A stretch of 64,000 bases of DNA from an uncultured Ferrovum sp. (GCA_903893215.1 CAITLJ010000021.1:91347-155346); one strand, 5' to 3'; counted from the stretch's first letter, positions 9,493-19,695 are shown. The notes: generated by a model from the sequence alone, not told the origin. Numbers and translations are program-made.

Positions 9493-10335
9493 CTACAGAG
9501 TTCTCAGCGGATGCTGCTGTCTGCCTTGTGCCACGAACGAGGACCAAACCCCGGGAACCTGCGACTGAACTTCCAGCGCCTGTGCCTTCGTGCCGAACGC
9601 CGCAAATATACAGCATCCCGAGCCAGTCATCCGGGCTTCTGTTCTGGCTTGTAACCAGTCCAGACAGTCTTGCACCTGCGGATGCCGCCCTAGGACCACA
9701 GGCTGCAAATCATTGTGCCCGAAGCCCCTAGGAAAGTCGGCTATTTTGACGCGAGGCGTATCCCGTGTCAATTGCGGTGCGCCAAAAATACCGGCGGTAG
9801 GCACCGCCACCGGCGGGATCAGCACCAAGTACCAGTCCGGCGGCACCGCCACCGGGGTCAATTGGTCGCCCACGCCAGTGGCAAACGCCGATTCACCGTG
9901 CACAAACACAGGAACGTCCGCCCCCAGGGTCAGACCCAGTTCGGCCAGCCGGTCGCGCGGATAATCCAGCTGCCAAAGCCGGTTCAGGGCCAACAGCACC
10001 GTGGCGGCATCGCTGCTGCCACCTCCCAGCCCCCCCCCCATCGGCAGCACCTTGTGCACGGCGATATCCACACCAGGCACCCGCCGGCCTTGCGCACCCG
10101 CAGCCGCATGCCCTGCCAGCAAGCGGGCAGCGCGCACCACCAGATCCTGCGCTTCGGGCACGCCTGGCAGATCGTTCAACCGGCGCACCTGGCCGTCCTG
10201 GCGCAGCCGCAAGCCAACCTCGTCGCCGTGATCCAGAAAAGTGAACAGGGTCTCGAGCAGGTGATAGCCGTCGGGCCGCCGCCCCACCACATGCAGGAAC
10301 AGGTTGAGCTTGGCCGGTGCAGGAAACCACTGCAT
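9493..10335 (-). CDS. ispE: 4-diphosphocytidyl-2-C-methyl-D-erythritol kinase
   Basis: GHMP-family kinase of the MEP isoprenoid pathway; dxs and ispA of the same pathway are also in this window. At 280 residues it matches the family. The start region APAKLNLFLHVVGRRPDGYH and the ATP-binding P-M-GGGLGGGSSDAA motif are intact. The latter is encoded across a run of nine C on the plus strand. The ATG at 10335 gives the canonical N-terminus; a GTG at 10368 overlapping the end of lolB is an alternative. It lies immediately downstream of lolB. Confidence 0.95.
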   Translation of the reverse strand: MQWFPAPAKLNLFLHVVGRRPDGYHLLETLFTFLDHGDEVGLRLRQDGQVRRLNDLPGVPEAQDLVVRAARLLAGHAAAGAQGRRVPGVDIAVHKVLPMGGGLGGGSSDAATVLLALNRLWQLDYPRDRLAELGLTLGADVPVFVHGESAFATGVGDQLTPVAVPPDWYLVLIPPVAVPTAGIFGAPQLTRDTPRVKIADFPRGFGHNDLQPVVLGRHPQVQDCLDWLQARTEARMTGSGCCIFAAFGTKAQALEVQSQVPGVWSSFVAQGRQQHPLRTL

Positions 10336-10354
10336 CCCTGGCAGATCAGCGAAC

Positions 10355-10939
10355 TCAGGGATCGACACGCTGCACCGTCCACTGGTCCACCACCAGGCGC
10401 AGGCTGAGGTCGCCGCGCTGTACTGCCACCAACCCCGGCAGGTCGCTCTGGCCCACCCGGCGCCAACGTTGCAGGGTGCCTTGCCATCCTGCGCTGCTGA
10501 ATTGCACGGTACGCGCCTCGCCATCACCGTCCGCGTGGGTGACGTACTGGGCGTCCACCTGCCCGCTCACCCATCCGGCCAGACCGCGCACCGGCAGGGC
10601 GTAACCCAGCACGGACTGCATCAAGGCCTGGTCATCGGCCGCTTCGATCGGCGCGCGGTCGGGCAGCTGCAGGCGTGCCAGCCCCGGCAGCACGTCGAGC
10701 GCCAGCACCTGCCCGCCCAGCGGCGTGCTGAGCGCGATCTGCTCGCGCGACGGCGCATGCTGCCAGGCAATGCGGACCACGTCGTTGTGATCGCCCTGGC
10801 GAATCGACAGACGCCCCCCAAGGGTGAACGCCTGGACGGCGCCAACGCCGGCCGACAGATCGGGACCAACCACCGCCAGGGGCGCGCAGCCAGCCACCCA
10901 AAAGGCAAGTGCCGTTACTGCCGCGCGAAGCAAAATCAA
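10355..10939 (-). CDS. lolB: Outer-membrane lipoprotein LolB
   Basis: Receives lipoproteins from periplasmic LolA and inserts them into the outer membrane. A lipoprotein signal ends in a lipobox, FWVAGC, about residues 12-17. The mature domain has the LolB-type segments FTLGGRLSIRQGD and YALPVRGLAGWVSG. I chose the TTG at 10939, whose bases overlap the TGA of the upstream TPR gene (TTGA), because it gives a normal short signal peptide (ILLRAAVTALAFWVAGC). The only upstream ATG adds a 23-residue Pro/Gly/Ser-rich leader. lolB next to ispE is a conserved betaproteobacterial order. Confidence 0.85.
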   Translation of the reverse strand: MILLRAAVTALAFWVAGCAPLAVVGPDLSAGVGAVQAFTLGGRLSIRQGDHNDVVRIAWQHAPSREQIALSTPLGGQVLALDVLPGLARLQLPDRAPIEAADDQALMQSVLGYALPVRGLAGWVSGQVDAQYVTHADGDGEARTVQFSSAGWQGTLQRWRRVGQSDLPGLVAVQRGDLSLRLVVDQWTVQRVDP

Positions 10940-12681
10940 TGCGGGTGGCTGGCCACCACCGCCTGCAGGGCTTCGCTGTCCGGGTGGGCTTTCAGGTTGA
11001 CGTTCCACATGGTGCGCGCTTCTTCGGTGCGGCCTTCGGCCCAGAGTACCTGCCCCAGGTGGGCGGCAATTTCCGGGTCGGGCTGACGTTGGTAAGCATC
11101 TTTCAGGCTGGACTCAGCATCGGCCAGATGCCCCAGGCGAAACTGCACCCAGCCCAGACTGTCGATGATGAAGGGATCGCCCGGCGCCAGTTCCACGGCC
11201 TTGCGGATCAGCACCAATGCCTCGTCATAGCGGGTGGTGCGGTCGGCCAGGGTGAAGCCAAGTGCGTTGTAGGCATGGGCGTGCTCCGGCTTGAGCGTGA
11301 TCACCTTGCGCAGGTCGGCTTCGAGCAGGTCCAGCTTGTTGAGCTTTTCGGCCATCATGGCGCGATCGTAGAGCAGGTCGGCCTGTTCCGGCATCTTCTT
11401 GAGCCCCTCGGCCAGCACGTCCCAGGCGCCCTTGTAGTCCTTCGCTTCGGCCAGCAACTGGGCGTCGGCCTGCACCAGCAGGGTTTTCTGTTCCATGGTT
11501 TCGGCAGGCAGGCTATGCAGCAGGTCGCGCCCTTCCTGCAGACGGTTCTGGTGGCTCAACATCACCGCAATCCGCATGCGCGCCGGCACAAACTGGTCAC
11601 CACTCTCCACGGCGCCGTACCACTGTGCGGCGGCGCTCCAGTCCTTGCGCTCCTCGGCCACCTGCCCCAGGTAATAGCGAACGGCATCGGGGTCGCGTGC
11701 GCCAAGCTTGAGTACCTTTTGCAGGTACTGTTCGGCAGCGTCAAAATCCTGCAACTGGATCGACAGCAGGGCCACTGCCAGCATGTAATCCGCATTGTCC
11801 GGCGAGGCCTTCAGGATGGCCTGGAACTGGGCGCGCGCACCGGGAAAGTCGTGCTCGTCGACCAGCATGCGCGCGTAAAACAGGCGCACGTCCTGCGCCT
11901 GGGGATAGGTATCGAGAAAGCTGCGAAAATAATCCCGGGCGGCATGCTCGTCTTTGCTGGCTCCGGCAATCACCTGGCCGTGCAGCAGTGCTGCGGCTTC
12001 CCAGCCGGGGTGCAGGCTTTCCGCCTGCTTGATCGAGACCAGCGCCAGGTCGGCCTTGCCAGCATCGAGCGCCGCCAGGGCGCGGGCGTAACTGGCTTCG
12101 GGCAGCCGCGCATACGGCTTGGCCAGCGCATCCACCAGGTTCATCACCGCCACTTTGTCATCATGCCGCGACAGCAGGCTGTGCATCGTCATGAACAGCG
12201 GTCCCGTCTGCGTACCGGCCTTGGCCAGCATCTGCTCCAGATAAGGCTGCGCCTCGGACAGCTTGCCCTCGCTCACCAGCAGGCCGCTCAGGGTCTGCCG
12301 CGCACGGTCCGAATCGGGGTCCTGCGCGGTCCACAACCGGGCGGCCTCGAGTGCCGCCTTGGGATTGCGCGCAAACAGCGCAACTTCGGTGGCGCGCTGC
12401 GAAATACGCGGGTCGTGCGTGGTGCGTGCCAGTTCCAGGTAGGTGCTCACCGCCAGGGTGGGCCGCTCGCGCTGACCGGCAATTTCGGCCAACAGGAACT
12501 GGTAGAGCACCTTGGCACTCAGTTCCTGTGGCGGCAGACGATCGTTGGCGACCATGTGCGTGTCGGCGTCGCCGGCCTCGACACCTGTGTCAAGGTCTTG
12601 CGCCAGCCGGGTTGCACCAAACGCCAGCGCCGGCAGAAACAGTGCCAGCGAGGACCACAGGGAGATTCGACGGGAGCGCAT
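10936..12681 (-). CDS. Large secreted TPR-repeat protein
   Basis: A 581-residue protein with a signal peptide (SLWSSLALFLPALAFGA) and tetratricopeptide repeats over most of its length; for example, the segment ending in ALGFTLADRTTRYDEALVLI is a typical TPR pair. It should be a periplasmic or envelope scaffold for protein interactions. Members of this family are regularly encoded directly upstream of lolB-ispE in Betaproteobacteria. I know of no assigned function. Start chosen at 12681 (MRSRRISLW) for the signal peptide, though the ribosome-binding site is weak. Confidence 0.85.
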   Translation of the reverse strand: MRSRRISLWSSLALFLPALAFGATRLAQDLDTGVEAGDADTHMVANDRLPPQELSAKVLYQFLLAEIAGQRERPTLAVSTYLELARTTHDPRISQRATEVALFARNPKAALEAARLWTAQDPDSDRARQTLSGLLVSEGKLSEAQPYLEQMLAKAGTQTGPLFMTMHSLLSRHDDKVAVMNLVDALAKPYARLPEASYARALAALDAGKADLALVSIKQAESLHPGWEAAALLHGQVIAGASKDEHAARDYFRSFLDTYPQAQDVRLFYARMLVDEHDFPGARAQFQAILKASPDNADYMLAVALLSIQLQDFDAAEQYLQKVLKLGARDPDAVRYYLGQVAEERKDWSAAAQWYGAVESGDQFVPARMRIAVMLSHQNRLQEGRDLLHSLPAETMEQKTLLVQADAQLLAEAKDYKGAWDVLAEGLKKMPEQADLLYDRAMMAEKLNKLDLLEADLRKVITLKPEHAHAYNALGFTLADRTTRYDEALVLIRKAVELAPGDPFIIDSLGWVQFRLGHLADAESSLKDAYQRQPDPEIAAHLGQVLWAEGRTEEARTMWNVNLKAHPDSEALQAVVASHPH

Positions 12682-12807
12682 GAATGTGTGCCTGCTATGA
12701 TTTTTTATGGTTATTGACACCCGGCCGGGCGCCACTCTTTTTCTAGACCAAGTACTGCCAACGTAGTTCTCTGTAGCACACAATCATTATATAAAGATCC
12801 CTCGTTC

Positions 12808-13623
12808 ATGCCCGAACTTCCAGAAGTAGAGACCACGCGCCGCAGCCTGCTCGATCAGGTCGGCCGCCGCGTGCATGCGGTGATCGTCCGTCAACCGAGC
12901 CTGCGCCAGCGCGTGCCCGACGATCTGGCCGGGCAACTGGAGGGACAGGTGCTGCGCGCCCTGCGCCGGCGCGCCAAATATCTGCTGCTGGATTTCGACA
13001 CGGGCAGCCTGATCGTGCATCTGGGCATGAGCGGCAGCCTGCGTAGCGTGGCACAGGACACCCCGCTGCGCACCCATGACCACGTCGACCTGATTTTTGG
13101 CGCTGGCGAACGGCTGCTGCGCTATCACGATCCGCGCCGTTTCGGCCTGATCGTATGGGGTGGCCCGCGGCCTGAGCAGCATGCCCTGCTGGCGCACCTG
13201 GGCCTGGAACCGCTGGAAGACGCCTTCACCGGCACCTGGCTTTACAAGGCCACACGCGAACGGAAGACGCCGATCAAGGTGTTCCTGATGGATCCCTCGC
13301 AGGTGGTAGGCGTGGGCAACATCTACGCCTCGGAAGCGCTGTTTCGTGCCGGAGTGTCACCGCTGCGTGCGGCCGGCAGCCTGTCGCGCGCCGCCTGCCA
13401 GCGGCTGTGTGACAGCGTGCGCATCACCTTGCAGGAAGCCCTCGACTCGGGCGGCAGCACCCTGCGTGACTACGTTGACGGCAGCGGCTCTGCCGGCTGG
13501 TTTCAGCTCGAACTTCGCGTCTATGGGCGCACTGATCAGCCCTGTCTGACCTGCGGCACCCCGGTGCGTCAGTTGCGCCAGGCGCAGCGGTCCACCTTCT
13601 GGTGTCCGAAGTGTCAGCGCTGA
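12808..13623 (+). CDS. mutM: Formamidopyrimidine-DNA glycosylase
   Basis: Base-excision repair enzyme that removes 8-oxoguanine and formamidopyrimidines and nicks the strand. All hallmarks are present in the 271 residues. Pro2 is the nucleophile and Glu3 follows (MPELPEVETTRR), Lys57 is in RRRAKYLLLD, and the helix-two-turn-helix region contains DPSQVVGVGNIYASEALF. The C-terminal zinc finger is CLTCGTP followed by CPKC. It is divergent from the TPR gene and convergent with the ferredoxin. Confidence 0.97.
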   Translation: MPELPEVETTRRSLLDQVGRRVHAVIVRQPSLRQRVPDDLAGQLEGQVLRALRRRAKYLLLDFDTGSLIVHLGMSGSLRSVAQDTPLRTHDHVDLIFGAGERLLRYHDPRRFGLIVWGGPRPEQHALLAHLGLEPLEDAFTGTWLYKATRERKTPIKVFLMDPSQVVGVGNIYASEALFRAGVSPLRAAGSLSRAACQRLCDSVRITLQEALDSGGSTLRDYVDGSGSAGWFQLELRVYGRTDQPCLTCGTPVRQLRQAQRSTFWCPKCQR

Positions 13624-13648
13624 GCGCACCCACCTGCAACCAGATCGG

Positions 13649-13936
<288 letters not shown>

Positions 13937-14431
13937 TCAGCCGCGCGCCATTTCGGCCACCCGCGCGCGGATGCGTTCGGCCACCACCGGCGGCACGAAG
14001 GGGGCCACGTCGCCGCCAAAGCTGGCAATCTCGCGCACGATGGTGGACGAGATGAACATGAACTGGTCCGAAGGCGTGACAAACAGGGTTTCGACCGTGG
14101 GATGGAGTTTGCGGTTCATGCCGGCCATCTGGAATTCGAATTCGAAGTCGGACACGGCGCGCAAGCCTCGCAGGATCACGTCGGCCTCGATCGAGGTGAG
14201 GAAGTCGGCCAGCAGGCCGGAAAACCCCATTACCCGCACGTTGCTGAACGGAGTGACGATTTCACGGGCCATTTCCACCCGCTCGTCGATGCCAAAAAAG
14301 GGCCGTTTGGCGCGGCTGTCGGCCACCCCAACCACCACCTGGTCAAACAGGCGCGAGGCACGGCGCACCACATCCAGATGGCCAAGTGTCATGGGGTCAA
14401 AAGTGCCAGGGTAAACAGCAAGGGTCGACAC
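13937..14431 (-). CDS. coaD: Phosphopantetheine adenylyltransferase
   Basis: Fourth step of CoA synthesis, joining 4'-phosphopantetheine and ATP. The 164 residues carry the nucleotidyltransferase motif [14 protein letters not shown] and the second motif [14 protein letters not shown]. The GTG at 14431 is preferred because it has GGGAG at correct spacing and gives the standard length. The ATG at 14581 would add 50 unrelated residues. coaE, the last CoA gene, is also in this window (32.1-32.8 kb). Confidence 0.95.
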   Translation of the reverse strand: MSTLAVYPGTFDPMTLGHLDVVRRASRLFDQVVVGVADSRAKRPFFGIDERVEMAREIVTPFSNVRVMGFSGLLADFLTSIEADVILRGLRAVSDFEFEFQMAGMNRKLHPTVETLFVTPSDQFMFISSTIVREIASFGGDVAPFVPPVVAERIRARVAEMARG

Positions 14432-14450
14432 GGTGCTACAACTCCCTGAT

Positions 14451-15026
14451 TTAGGGTGCTCCGGCGAGGTCTGCAGCCTGTTGGATCCGGGGCACCAGCA
14501 ATTGATAGTGAACCTGTCCGGCACGAGCGCTGCGGTGGACAGTCCAGCCATCTCCCGCCACGACAGCCGTGGGGGTCTCAAGATACACCATACCGGATGG
14601 CTTGATGCAGGTCGACACGGCGCTTAGCAAGTCCTCAGTTCGGGGATTGCCAAACGGTGGATCGGCCATCACCAGATCGAAACGTTCGCGAGTCTGCGCC
14701 GGCAGGCGATAAGCATCCGCATTGAGCAGTTCCACACCGGTGGCGCCAAGCGCCTCTGCGTTCTCGCGCAGCACCTTGAGCACCTGCGGGTGACGCTCCA
14801 CCATCAATACCCGCGCCGCGCCGCGCGAGCAGGCTTCAAAACCCAGGGCGCCGCTGCCAGCGAACAGGTCAAGCACGGTCCAGCCGGTCAGATCCTGACC
14901 CAGCCAGTTAAACAGGGTCTCGCGCACCCGGTCCGGACTGGGTCGCACCCCTTCCACCTGGGCCACACGCACCAAGCGGCGGCGCAGCGCGCCACCGATG
15001 ATGCGCAATTCACCGGGCTTCGCCAC
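14451..15026 (-). CDS. rsmD: 16S rRNA (guanine-966-N2)-methyltransferase
   Basis: AdoMet-dependent methyltransferase acting on 16S rRNA. The N-terminal [11 protein letters not shown], AdoMet motif [14 protein letters not shown] and catalytic motif MADPPF are all present in 191 residues. It starts with GTG and overlaps the end of the upstream M16-type gene by 17 bases, indicating one transcript. rsmD-coaD-ferredoxin is a common order. Confidence 0.95.
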   Translation of the reverse strand: MAKPGELRIIGGALRRRLVRVAQVEGVRPSPDRVRETLFNWLGQDLTGWTVLDLFAGSGALGFEACSRGAARVLMVERHPQVLKVLRENAEALGATGVELLNADAYRLPAQTRERFDLVMADPPFGNPRTEDLLSAVSTCIKPSGMVYLETPTAVVAGDGWTVHRSARAGQVHYQLLVPRIQQAADLAGAP

Positions 15027-16377
15027 CCACCACCACCGTCACCATCTGCTCCGGATGCAGGCGCCGGCGAACGGCATCGCGTACCTGCGCCAGCGTGACC
15101 TGCTGGATGGCACGGGGATACGCAGAGGCCCAGTCGAGCGGCAGCTGATGAAAGCCGATGTTGGCGACAAAATCGAGCTGCTTGTGATTGCTGTCCAGAC
15201 GCAGCGGGAAGGAGCCCACCAGGTATTGCTTTGCGTCGCGCAATTCGGCGGCGGTCGGCCCCTGCAGGACAAAGTCGTCCAGCACCTTGCGGACCAGGGC
15301 AAGCGCCTGCCCGGCCTGGTCACGCCGCGTTTCCAGACCGATGGTGAAGGTGCCTGCGCTTTGCAGCGGCGTGAATTGCGAGGTGACGCCATAGGTCAGC
15401 CCCCGCTTTTCGCGCACCTCAGCGGTCAGCCGCGAACTGAAACCACCGCCCCCCAACACATAGTTGGCCACCATCAAGGGCACATAATCCGGATCGCCGT
15501 AGGCAAAGGCTGGCTGCCCGAGCAGGATGTGTGCCTGCGCTGCGGGATGGGCGATGTGCAGCTCGCCGCTCACTGGCGGCATGGTTGGCGCCGATGGGTC
15601 GGCCACAGCCGGCCCCGCCGGCAAGGCGGCGCCAAGCCGCTCGGCCAAGGCTTCCGCGTCGGCACGCGACAGGTCACCTACCAGCGTCAGCACGCTGCGC
15701 GCAGCGTGCCAGTGTTGCGCATAGAACGCGGCCAGATCATCCCGCGTGATCCGCTCCAGGCTCGCTGCGCTCACCACAGCACCGTAACCATGCGCCGGAA
15801 ACAGGCGCGGATAGAACGCCCGCTCGGCAAGACCAGCAGGTTGCGCCAGACTCTCCTGCAGGGCCGACAGGGCGCGCTTGCGCTCACGCTCGAAAGCGGC
15901 TGCGGGAAACAGCGGCGTTTGCAGGATCTCGACCAGACCGTCAAGCGCGGCGGCGCGCGTGGCCGGCGCACTCAGGGTGCGCAGGTTGACACCACTGCGA
16001 TCGATATCGCTGTGCACCCCATACACGGCTCCCAGATCAGCAAACAGACGCGCCAGTGCGTCCTCGTCATGCAAGGGCGTGCCGTCATTCAGGTTCTCTG
16101 CAACCAGTGCAGCCAGACCTTCGCGTCCCGCCGGATCGCTCGCCGTGCCCGCATGCACGTCCAGCTGCACATCGAGCATGGGCAGGGTGTGCTCTGCCAC
16201 AAACAGCACATGCATACCCTGCGTGGTGGTCCATTGCTGGATCGGAAGCGCCGCCCAGGCCGATGCGCCGTGCATGAGTGCGCCCAGCAGCAGCAGGCGC
16301 ATCAGTCGGGTCAGGGGGTCAACGGGCTTGCTGGCGCGTGTCATTGGCAGTGGCAAAGCCGGCGATTCATTGCGCAT
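15010..16377 (-). CDS. M16-family peptidase-like protein, non-catalytic partner
   Basis: A 455-residue secreted or membrane-anchored protein with a hydrophobic N-terminus (LMRLLLLGALMHGASAWA) and the pitrilysin/insulinase fold. The zinc motif HxxEH of the active family is absent where expected (GREGLAALVAENLNDGT). The product-side motifs remain (GGGGFSSRLTAEVREKRGLTYG). Such subunits pair with an active M16 protein, which is encoded directly upstream with an 11-base overlap. GGAG upstream supports the ATG at 16377. Substrate unknown. Confidence 0.88.
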   Translation of the reverse strand: MRNESPALPLPMTRASKPVDPLTRLMRLLLLGALMHGASAWAALPIQQWTTTQGMHVLFVAEHTLPMLDVQLDVHAGTASDPAGREGLAALVAENLNDGTPLHDEDALARLFADLGAVYGVHSDIDRSGVNLRTLSAPATRAAALDGLVEILQTPLFPAAAFERERKRALSALQESLAQPAGLAERAFYPRLFPAHGYGAVVSAASLERITRDDLAAFYAQHWHAARSVLTLVGDLSRADAEALAERLGAALPAGPAVADPSAPTMPPVSGELHIAHPAAQAHILLGQPAFAYGDPDYVPLMVANYVLGGGGFSSRLTAEVREKRGLTYGVTSQFTPLQSAGTFTIGLETRRDQAGQALALVRKVLDDFVLQGPTAAELRDAKQYLVGSFPLRLDSNHKQLDFVANIGFHQLPLDWASAYPRAIQQVTLAQVRDAVRRRLHPEQMVTVVVGGEAR

Positions 16378-17884
16378 GCTGTTCTCCTGCGGGCGCACCC
16401 GGAGTGGCATCCGCACCTGCACCTGCACCTGCAACCGGCAGGGGTTGCGGATCAAGCACGGCCAGGTTGAGGTGTTCTGGCACCAGATAGCGTTGCGCCA
16501 CCGCCTGCACCTGCGCGGCGGTGATCTGTTGCAGGCGCTCGGGTACCCGGTTCACGGCCCGCCATGGCAGGCCAAGCGTGTCGAAGGTGCCGATCTGCAT
16601 CGCCTGCAAAAAAGTGGAGTCGTGGCCATAAATTTGCTCGGAAATCACCTGCGCCTGGACCCGCCGCAATTCGTCGGCGCTCACCCCATCCTTCTGCACG
16701 CGCTGGATCTCGGCCAGAAGGGCCTGCTCAAGCTGTTCCACGGTATGCCCCTCCGACGGTGTGCCCTCCACGCTGAACATGCCCGGGCCACGCCGCAAAT
16801 CCTCGTAGCCGGCATCTGCCGCCACCGCCACCTGGCTGGTGCGGACCAGTGCCTGGCTGAAGCGGCTGGTGTCGCCCCCCGCCAGCACGCCAGCCAACAA
16901 TTCCAGCGCATAGGGCTCCCAATCTTCCTCGATGTGACGCAAGGCAGGTGCAGGCCACGCCATCAGCAGGTAGGGCTGGCCGGCCGGAGCGCGCACCACG
17001 ATCCGGCGGGCGCCCAGTTGCGCCTGCTCTACCTGCGGCCGGCGCTCCGGCAGGGCATGCGCCTTGAGGGGACCAAACCAGCGCCGGGCCAGTGCAAACA
17101 CGGCGGCAGGCTGGACGTCGCCCGCCACGACCAGGATGGCATTGTTCGGGGCGTACCAGGTGCGGTACCAGCGCCGGGCATCATTGGCGGTCATGTGTTC
17201 CAGGTCATCCGGCCAGCCGATGATCGGACGGCGGTACGGATTGCTGAGCAGGGCATTGGCCATCAGCTGTTCGTACACCAGCGCTTTCGGTTCATCATCG
17301 GTGCGCAGGTGGCGCTCTTCCATCACCACCTTGATCTCGGAGGCAAAGTCGCTGTCGCGAAAACTCAGGTTGACCATGCGATCCGCTTCCATGCGCAGGG
17401 CAAGATCAAGCTGGTCACGGTGAATCTGTTCAAAGTAGGCAGTGTGGTCCTGCCCGGTAAAGGCATTGTCGCGCCCACCGACGCGCGCGATGATTTTGGA
17501 AAACTGGCCCGCCGGCACCCGCGGGGTGCCCTTGAACATCATGTGCTCGAGCACGTGCGCCAGACCGGAGGTGCCATCGCTTTCGTCGATGCTGCCTACC
17601 CGGTACCAGACCTGCACCACGGCAGTGGGAGCGCGATGGTCGGGGTGCACCACCACGCGCAGGCCATTGGCCAGGGTGAGTTCGGCATCCGGATCGGCCG
17701 GGGCGGAAGTGGCGGCGGAACCAGCGCGGACACCGGCTGCCGCCGGGTCCTTTGGCGGTGTGCCGTCAGCGCCATGGGCGACGCCGAAGAGCAGACTGCC
17801 AGCCACCATGCACAGCACGGCAGGCAACGCGCGGGCCCAGGCCGGCAGCACAGCCGAAGACGGGAAAACGGAGGTTCGGGTCAT
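16367..17884 (-). CDS. M16-family zinc metallopeptidase, catalytic partner
   Basis: A 505-residue exported peptidase with an N-terminal signal region and an intact inverted zinc motif HVLEH (about residues 110-114). The downstream glutamate ligand region VVMEERHLRTDDEP is present. With the non-catalytic subunit encoded next to it this forms a two-protein periplasmic or inner-membrane protease, by analogy with other M16 pairs. The ATG at 17884 gives a signal peptide; the frame stays open further upstream but would overlap ftsY. The C-terminus is an Ala/Gly-rich tail encoded by short CACCTG repeats. The natural substrate is unknown. Confidence 0.9.
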   Translation of the reverse strand: MTRTSVFPSSAVLPAWARALPAVLCMVAGSLLFGVAHGADGTPPKDPAAAGVRAGSAATSAPADPDAELTLANGLRVVVHPDHRAPTAVVQVWYRVGSIDESDGTSGLAHVLEHMMFKGTPRVPAGQFSKIIARVGGRDNAFTGQDHTAYFEQIHRDQLDLALRMEADRMVNLSFRDSDFASEIKVVMEERHLRTDDEPKALVYEQLMANALLSNPYRRPIIGWPDDLEHMTANDARRWYRTWYAPNNAILVVAGDVQPAAVFALARRWFGPLKAHALPERRPQVEQAQLGARRIVVRAPAGQPYLLMAWPAPALRHIEEDWEPYALELLAGVLAGGDTSRFSQALVRTSQVAVAADAGYEDLRRGPGMFSVEGTPSEGHTVEQLEQALLAEIQRVQKDGVSADELRRVQAQVISEQIYGHDSTFLQAMQIGTFDTLGLPWRAVNRVPERLQQITAAQVQAVAQRYLVPEHLNLAVLDPQPLPVAGAGAGADATPGAPAGEQHAQ

Positions 17885-17989
17885 TGGTGTCAAAACGCGG
17901 ACTCTGGTGAAGGCTACGGTAGAATACGGATTCTGACCGTGATCGCACAGCGGCCAGCTTTTTCTCCTGCAAGTTGACGTTCTCCCGCC

Positions 17990-19027
17990 ATGTTTAGTTT
18001 CTTCCGGTCGCGCAAGTCCTCCGCACCGCCAGCAGATGTTGCGCCTTCCTCGGCCACCACGCAGCCCGCAGGTGCCGCTGCACCGGCCATCGACCGCGCA
18101 GCACCGGCCAGCGACGGTGGCGGCTGGCTGCAGCGCCTGCGCAGCGGTCTTGCACGCACCCGCGAGCGGCTCGGCGCAAATCTGGGCAGCCTGTTCCATC
18201 TCGGCGCCAAGGTGGACGAGGCATGGTTCGAACAACTGGAAGAGGCGCTGCTCATGGCCGATGTCGGTGTCACCGCCACGCGTCGCCTGCTGCAGGGCCT
18301 GCGCGAGACGGCGCGCCGTGAGCAGATCAACGATGGTGCGGCCCTGCGTTCCTTGCTTTCCAGCCAACTGGCCGACCTGCTCCGTCCACTGGAGCGCACC
18401 ATCGTCCTGCAGGACGCGCCACCCACCGTGGTGCTGTTCGTCGGGGTCAATGGCGCTGGCAAGACCACCAGCATTGGCAAGCTGGCCCAACATCTGCTCA
18501 ACGACGGCCAGCAAGTGATGCTGGCTGCCGGCGACACCTTCCGCGCCGCCGCTGTCGAACAATTGCGCGCCTGGGGCGAGCGTAACCAGGTGCCGGTGAT
18601 CAGCCAGGCGCAGGGTGACTCTGCTGCCGTGATCTTTGATGCGATCAATTCGGCGCGTGCCCGTGGCACCAGCGTGCTGCTGGCCGACACGGCCGGTCGC
18701 CTGCCTACCCAGCTCCACCTGATGGAAGAGTTGCGCAAGGTGCAACGGGTGGCAGGCAAGGCGCTGGGCGGCGCCCCGCATGAAGTGCTGCTGGTGCTGG
18801 ATGCCAACACGGGACAGAACGCGCTGGCGCAGGTGCGCGCCTTTGATGATGCGCTTGGCCTGACCGGCCTGATCGTGACCAAACTGGACGGCACGGCCAA
18901 GGGTGGCATCCTGGCAGCGATTGCGGCCGAACGCCCAATCCCGGTCGTGTTCATCGGCGTGGGCGAAAGTCTGGCCGACCTGCGCCCCTTCGTGGCGCAG
19001 GAATACGCCGAGGCACTGCTGGCATGA
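17990..19027 (+). CDS. ftsY: Signal recognition particle receptor FtsY
   Basis: SRP-receptor GTPase that docks ribosome-SRP complexes at the inner membrane. The 345 residues comprise a short Ala/Pro-rich A region (about 1-45) and an N domain with the P-loop GVNGAGKTTSIGK near 152. The G domain carries DTAGRLPT and TKLDGTAKGG. It forms a tight operon with ftsE and ftsX (4-base ATGA overlaps). Its partner Ffh is encoded at 37.4 kb. Confidence 0.97.
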   Translation: MFSFFRSRKSSAPPADVAPSSATTQPAGAAAPAIDRAAPASDGGGWLQRLRSGLARTRERLGANLGSLFHLGAKVDEAWFEQLEEALLMADVGVTATRRLLQGLRETARREQINDGAALRSLLSSQLADLLRPLERTIVLQDAPPTVVLFVGVNGAGKTTSIGKLAQHLLNDGQQVMLAAGDTFRAAAVEQLRAWGERNQVPVISQAQGDSAAVIFDAINSARARGTSVLLADTAGRLPTQLHLMEELRKVQRVAGKALGGAPHEVLLVLDANTGQNALAQVRAFDDALGLTGLIVTKLDGTAKGGILAAIAAERPIPVVFIGVGESLADLRPFVAQEYAEALLA

Positions 19028-19695
19028 TCGAAATCGCGGGGGTGACCCGCCGCTATCCCGACGGCCGCGAAGCCCTCCGCGGCATTGACCTGCACGTGGA
19101 AGCTGGCGAGATGCTGTTTCTGGGTGGCCCGTCCGGCGCCGGCAAGAGCACCCTGCTGCGCGTGATCGCCGGGATCGACCGTCCCACCCGGGGTCGGGTC
19201 AGCCTGAACGGTCAGGAACTCACCCGCCTCGGTGCGTCTGCGCGCGAAGCCCTGCGCCGCAATATCGGTCTGGTGTTTCAGGACCATCGGCTGCTCAACG
19301 ACCGCTCGGTGCGCGAGAACGCGGCGCTGCCGTTGCGTATCCAGGGATTGTCGGCCGCCGATGTGGAACGTCGGGTAGGCGCTGCGCTGGAACGGGTCGG
19401 GCTGGCAGCACGCGCTGCCGACTCGCCCCTTGCGCTGTCGGGTGGCGAGCGGCAGCGGCTGTGCATAGCGCGCGCGCTGGTTGGACGCCCGGCGCTGATT
19501 GTGGCTGACGAGCCGACCGGCAGTCTGGATCAGGAATACAGTCAGGCGATCCTCGCGCTGTTCCGCTCCTTCAATCTGGCAGGCGTGACGCTGATCATCG
19601 CCACCCATGACGAACGCCTTGTGCAGCAACTGGAGGGGCGACTGGTGCACATGGACCAGGGCCGCATCCTGAGTGACGGCAGGGTGGCGCGATGA
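19024..19695 (+). CDS. ftsE: Cell division ATP-binding protein FtsE
   Basis: ABC ATPase of the FtsEX divisome complex, which activates peptidoglycan hydrolases during septation. The 223 residues contain Walker A GPSGAGKST, the signature LSGGERQRLCIARAL and Walker B with DEPTGSLD. The start overlaps the ftsY stop (ATGA) and its own stop overlaps the ftsX start, so translation is probably coupled. Confidence 0.97.
   Translation: MIEIAGVTRRYPDGREALRGIDLHVEAGEMLFLGGPSGAGKSTLLRVIAGIDRPTRGRVSLNGQELTRLGASAREALRRNIGLVFQDHRLLNDRSVRENAALPLRIQGLSAADVERRVGAALERVGLAARAADSPLALSGGERQRLCIARALVGRPALIVADEPTGSLDQEYSQAILALFRSFNLAGVTLIIATHDERLVQQLEGRLVHMDQGRILSDGRVAR

Noticed and set aside
10030..10038. Run of nine C inside ispE as a phase-variation tract
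   Set aside because: It encodes the invariant GGGLGGGSS ATP-binding loop of an essential enzyme, so switching is implausible.
10909..12717. Plus-strand open frame of 602 codons opposite the TPR gene
   Set aside because: Shadow of the TPR coding strand; composition is unlike a real protein and it has no ribosome-binding site.
15878..17977. Plus-strand open frame of 699 codons opposite the M16 pair
   Set aside because: It crosses two well-supported genes on the other strand and carries no recognisable domain.
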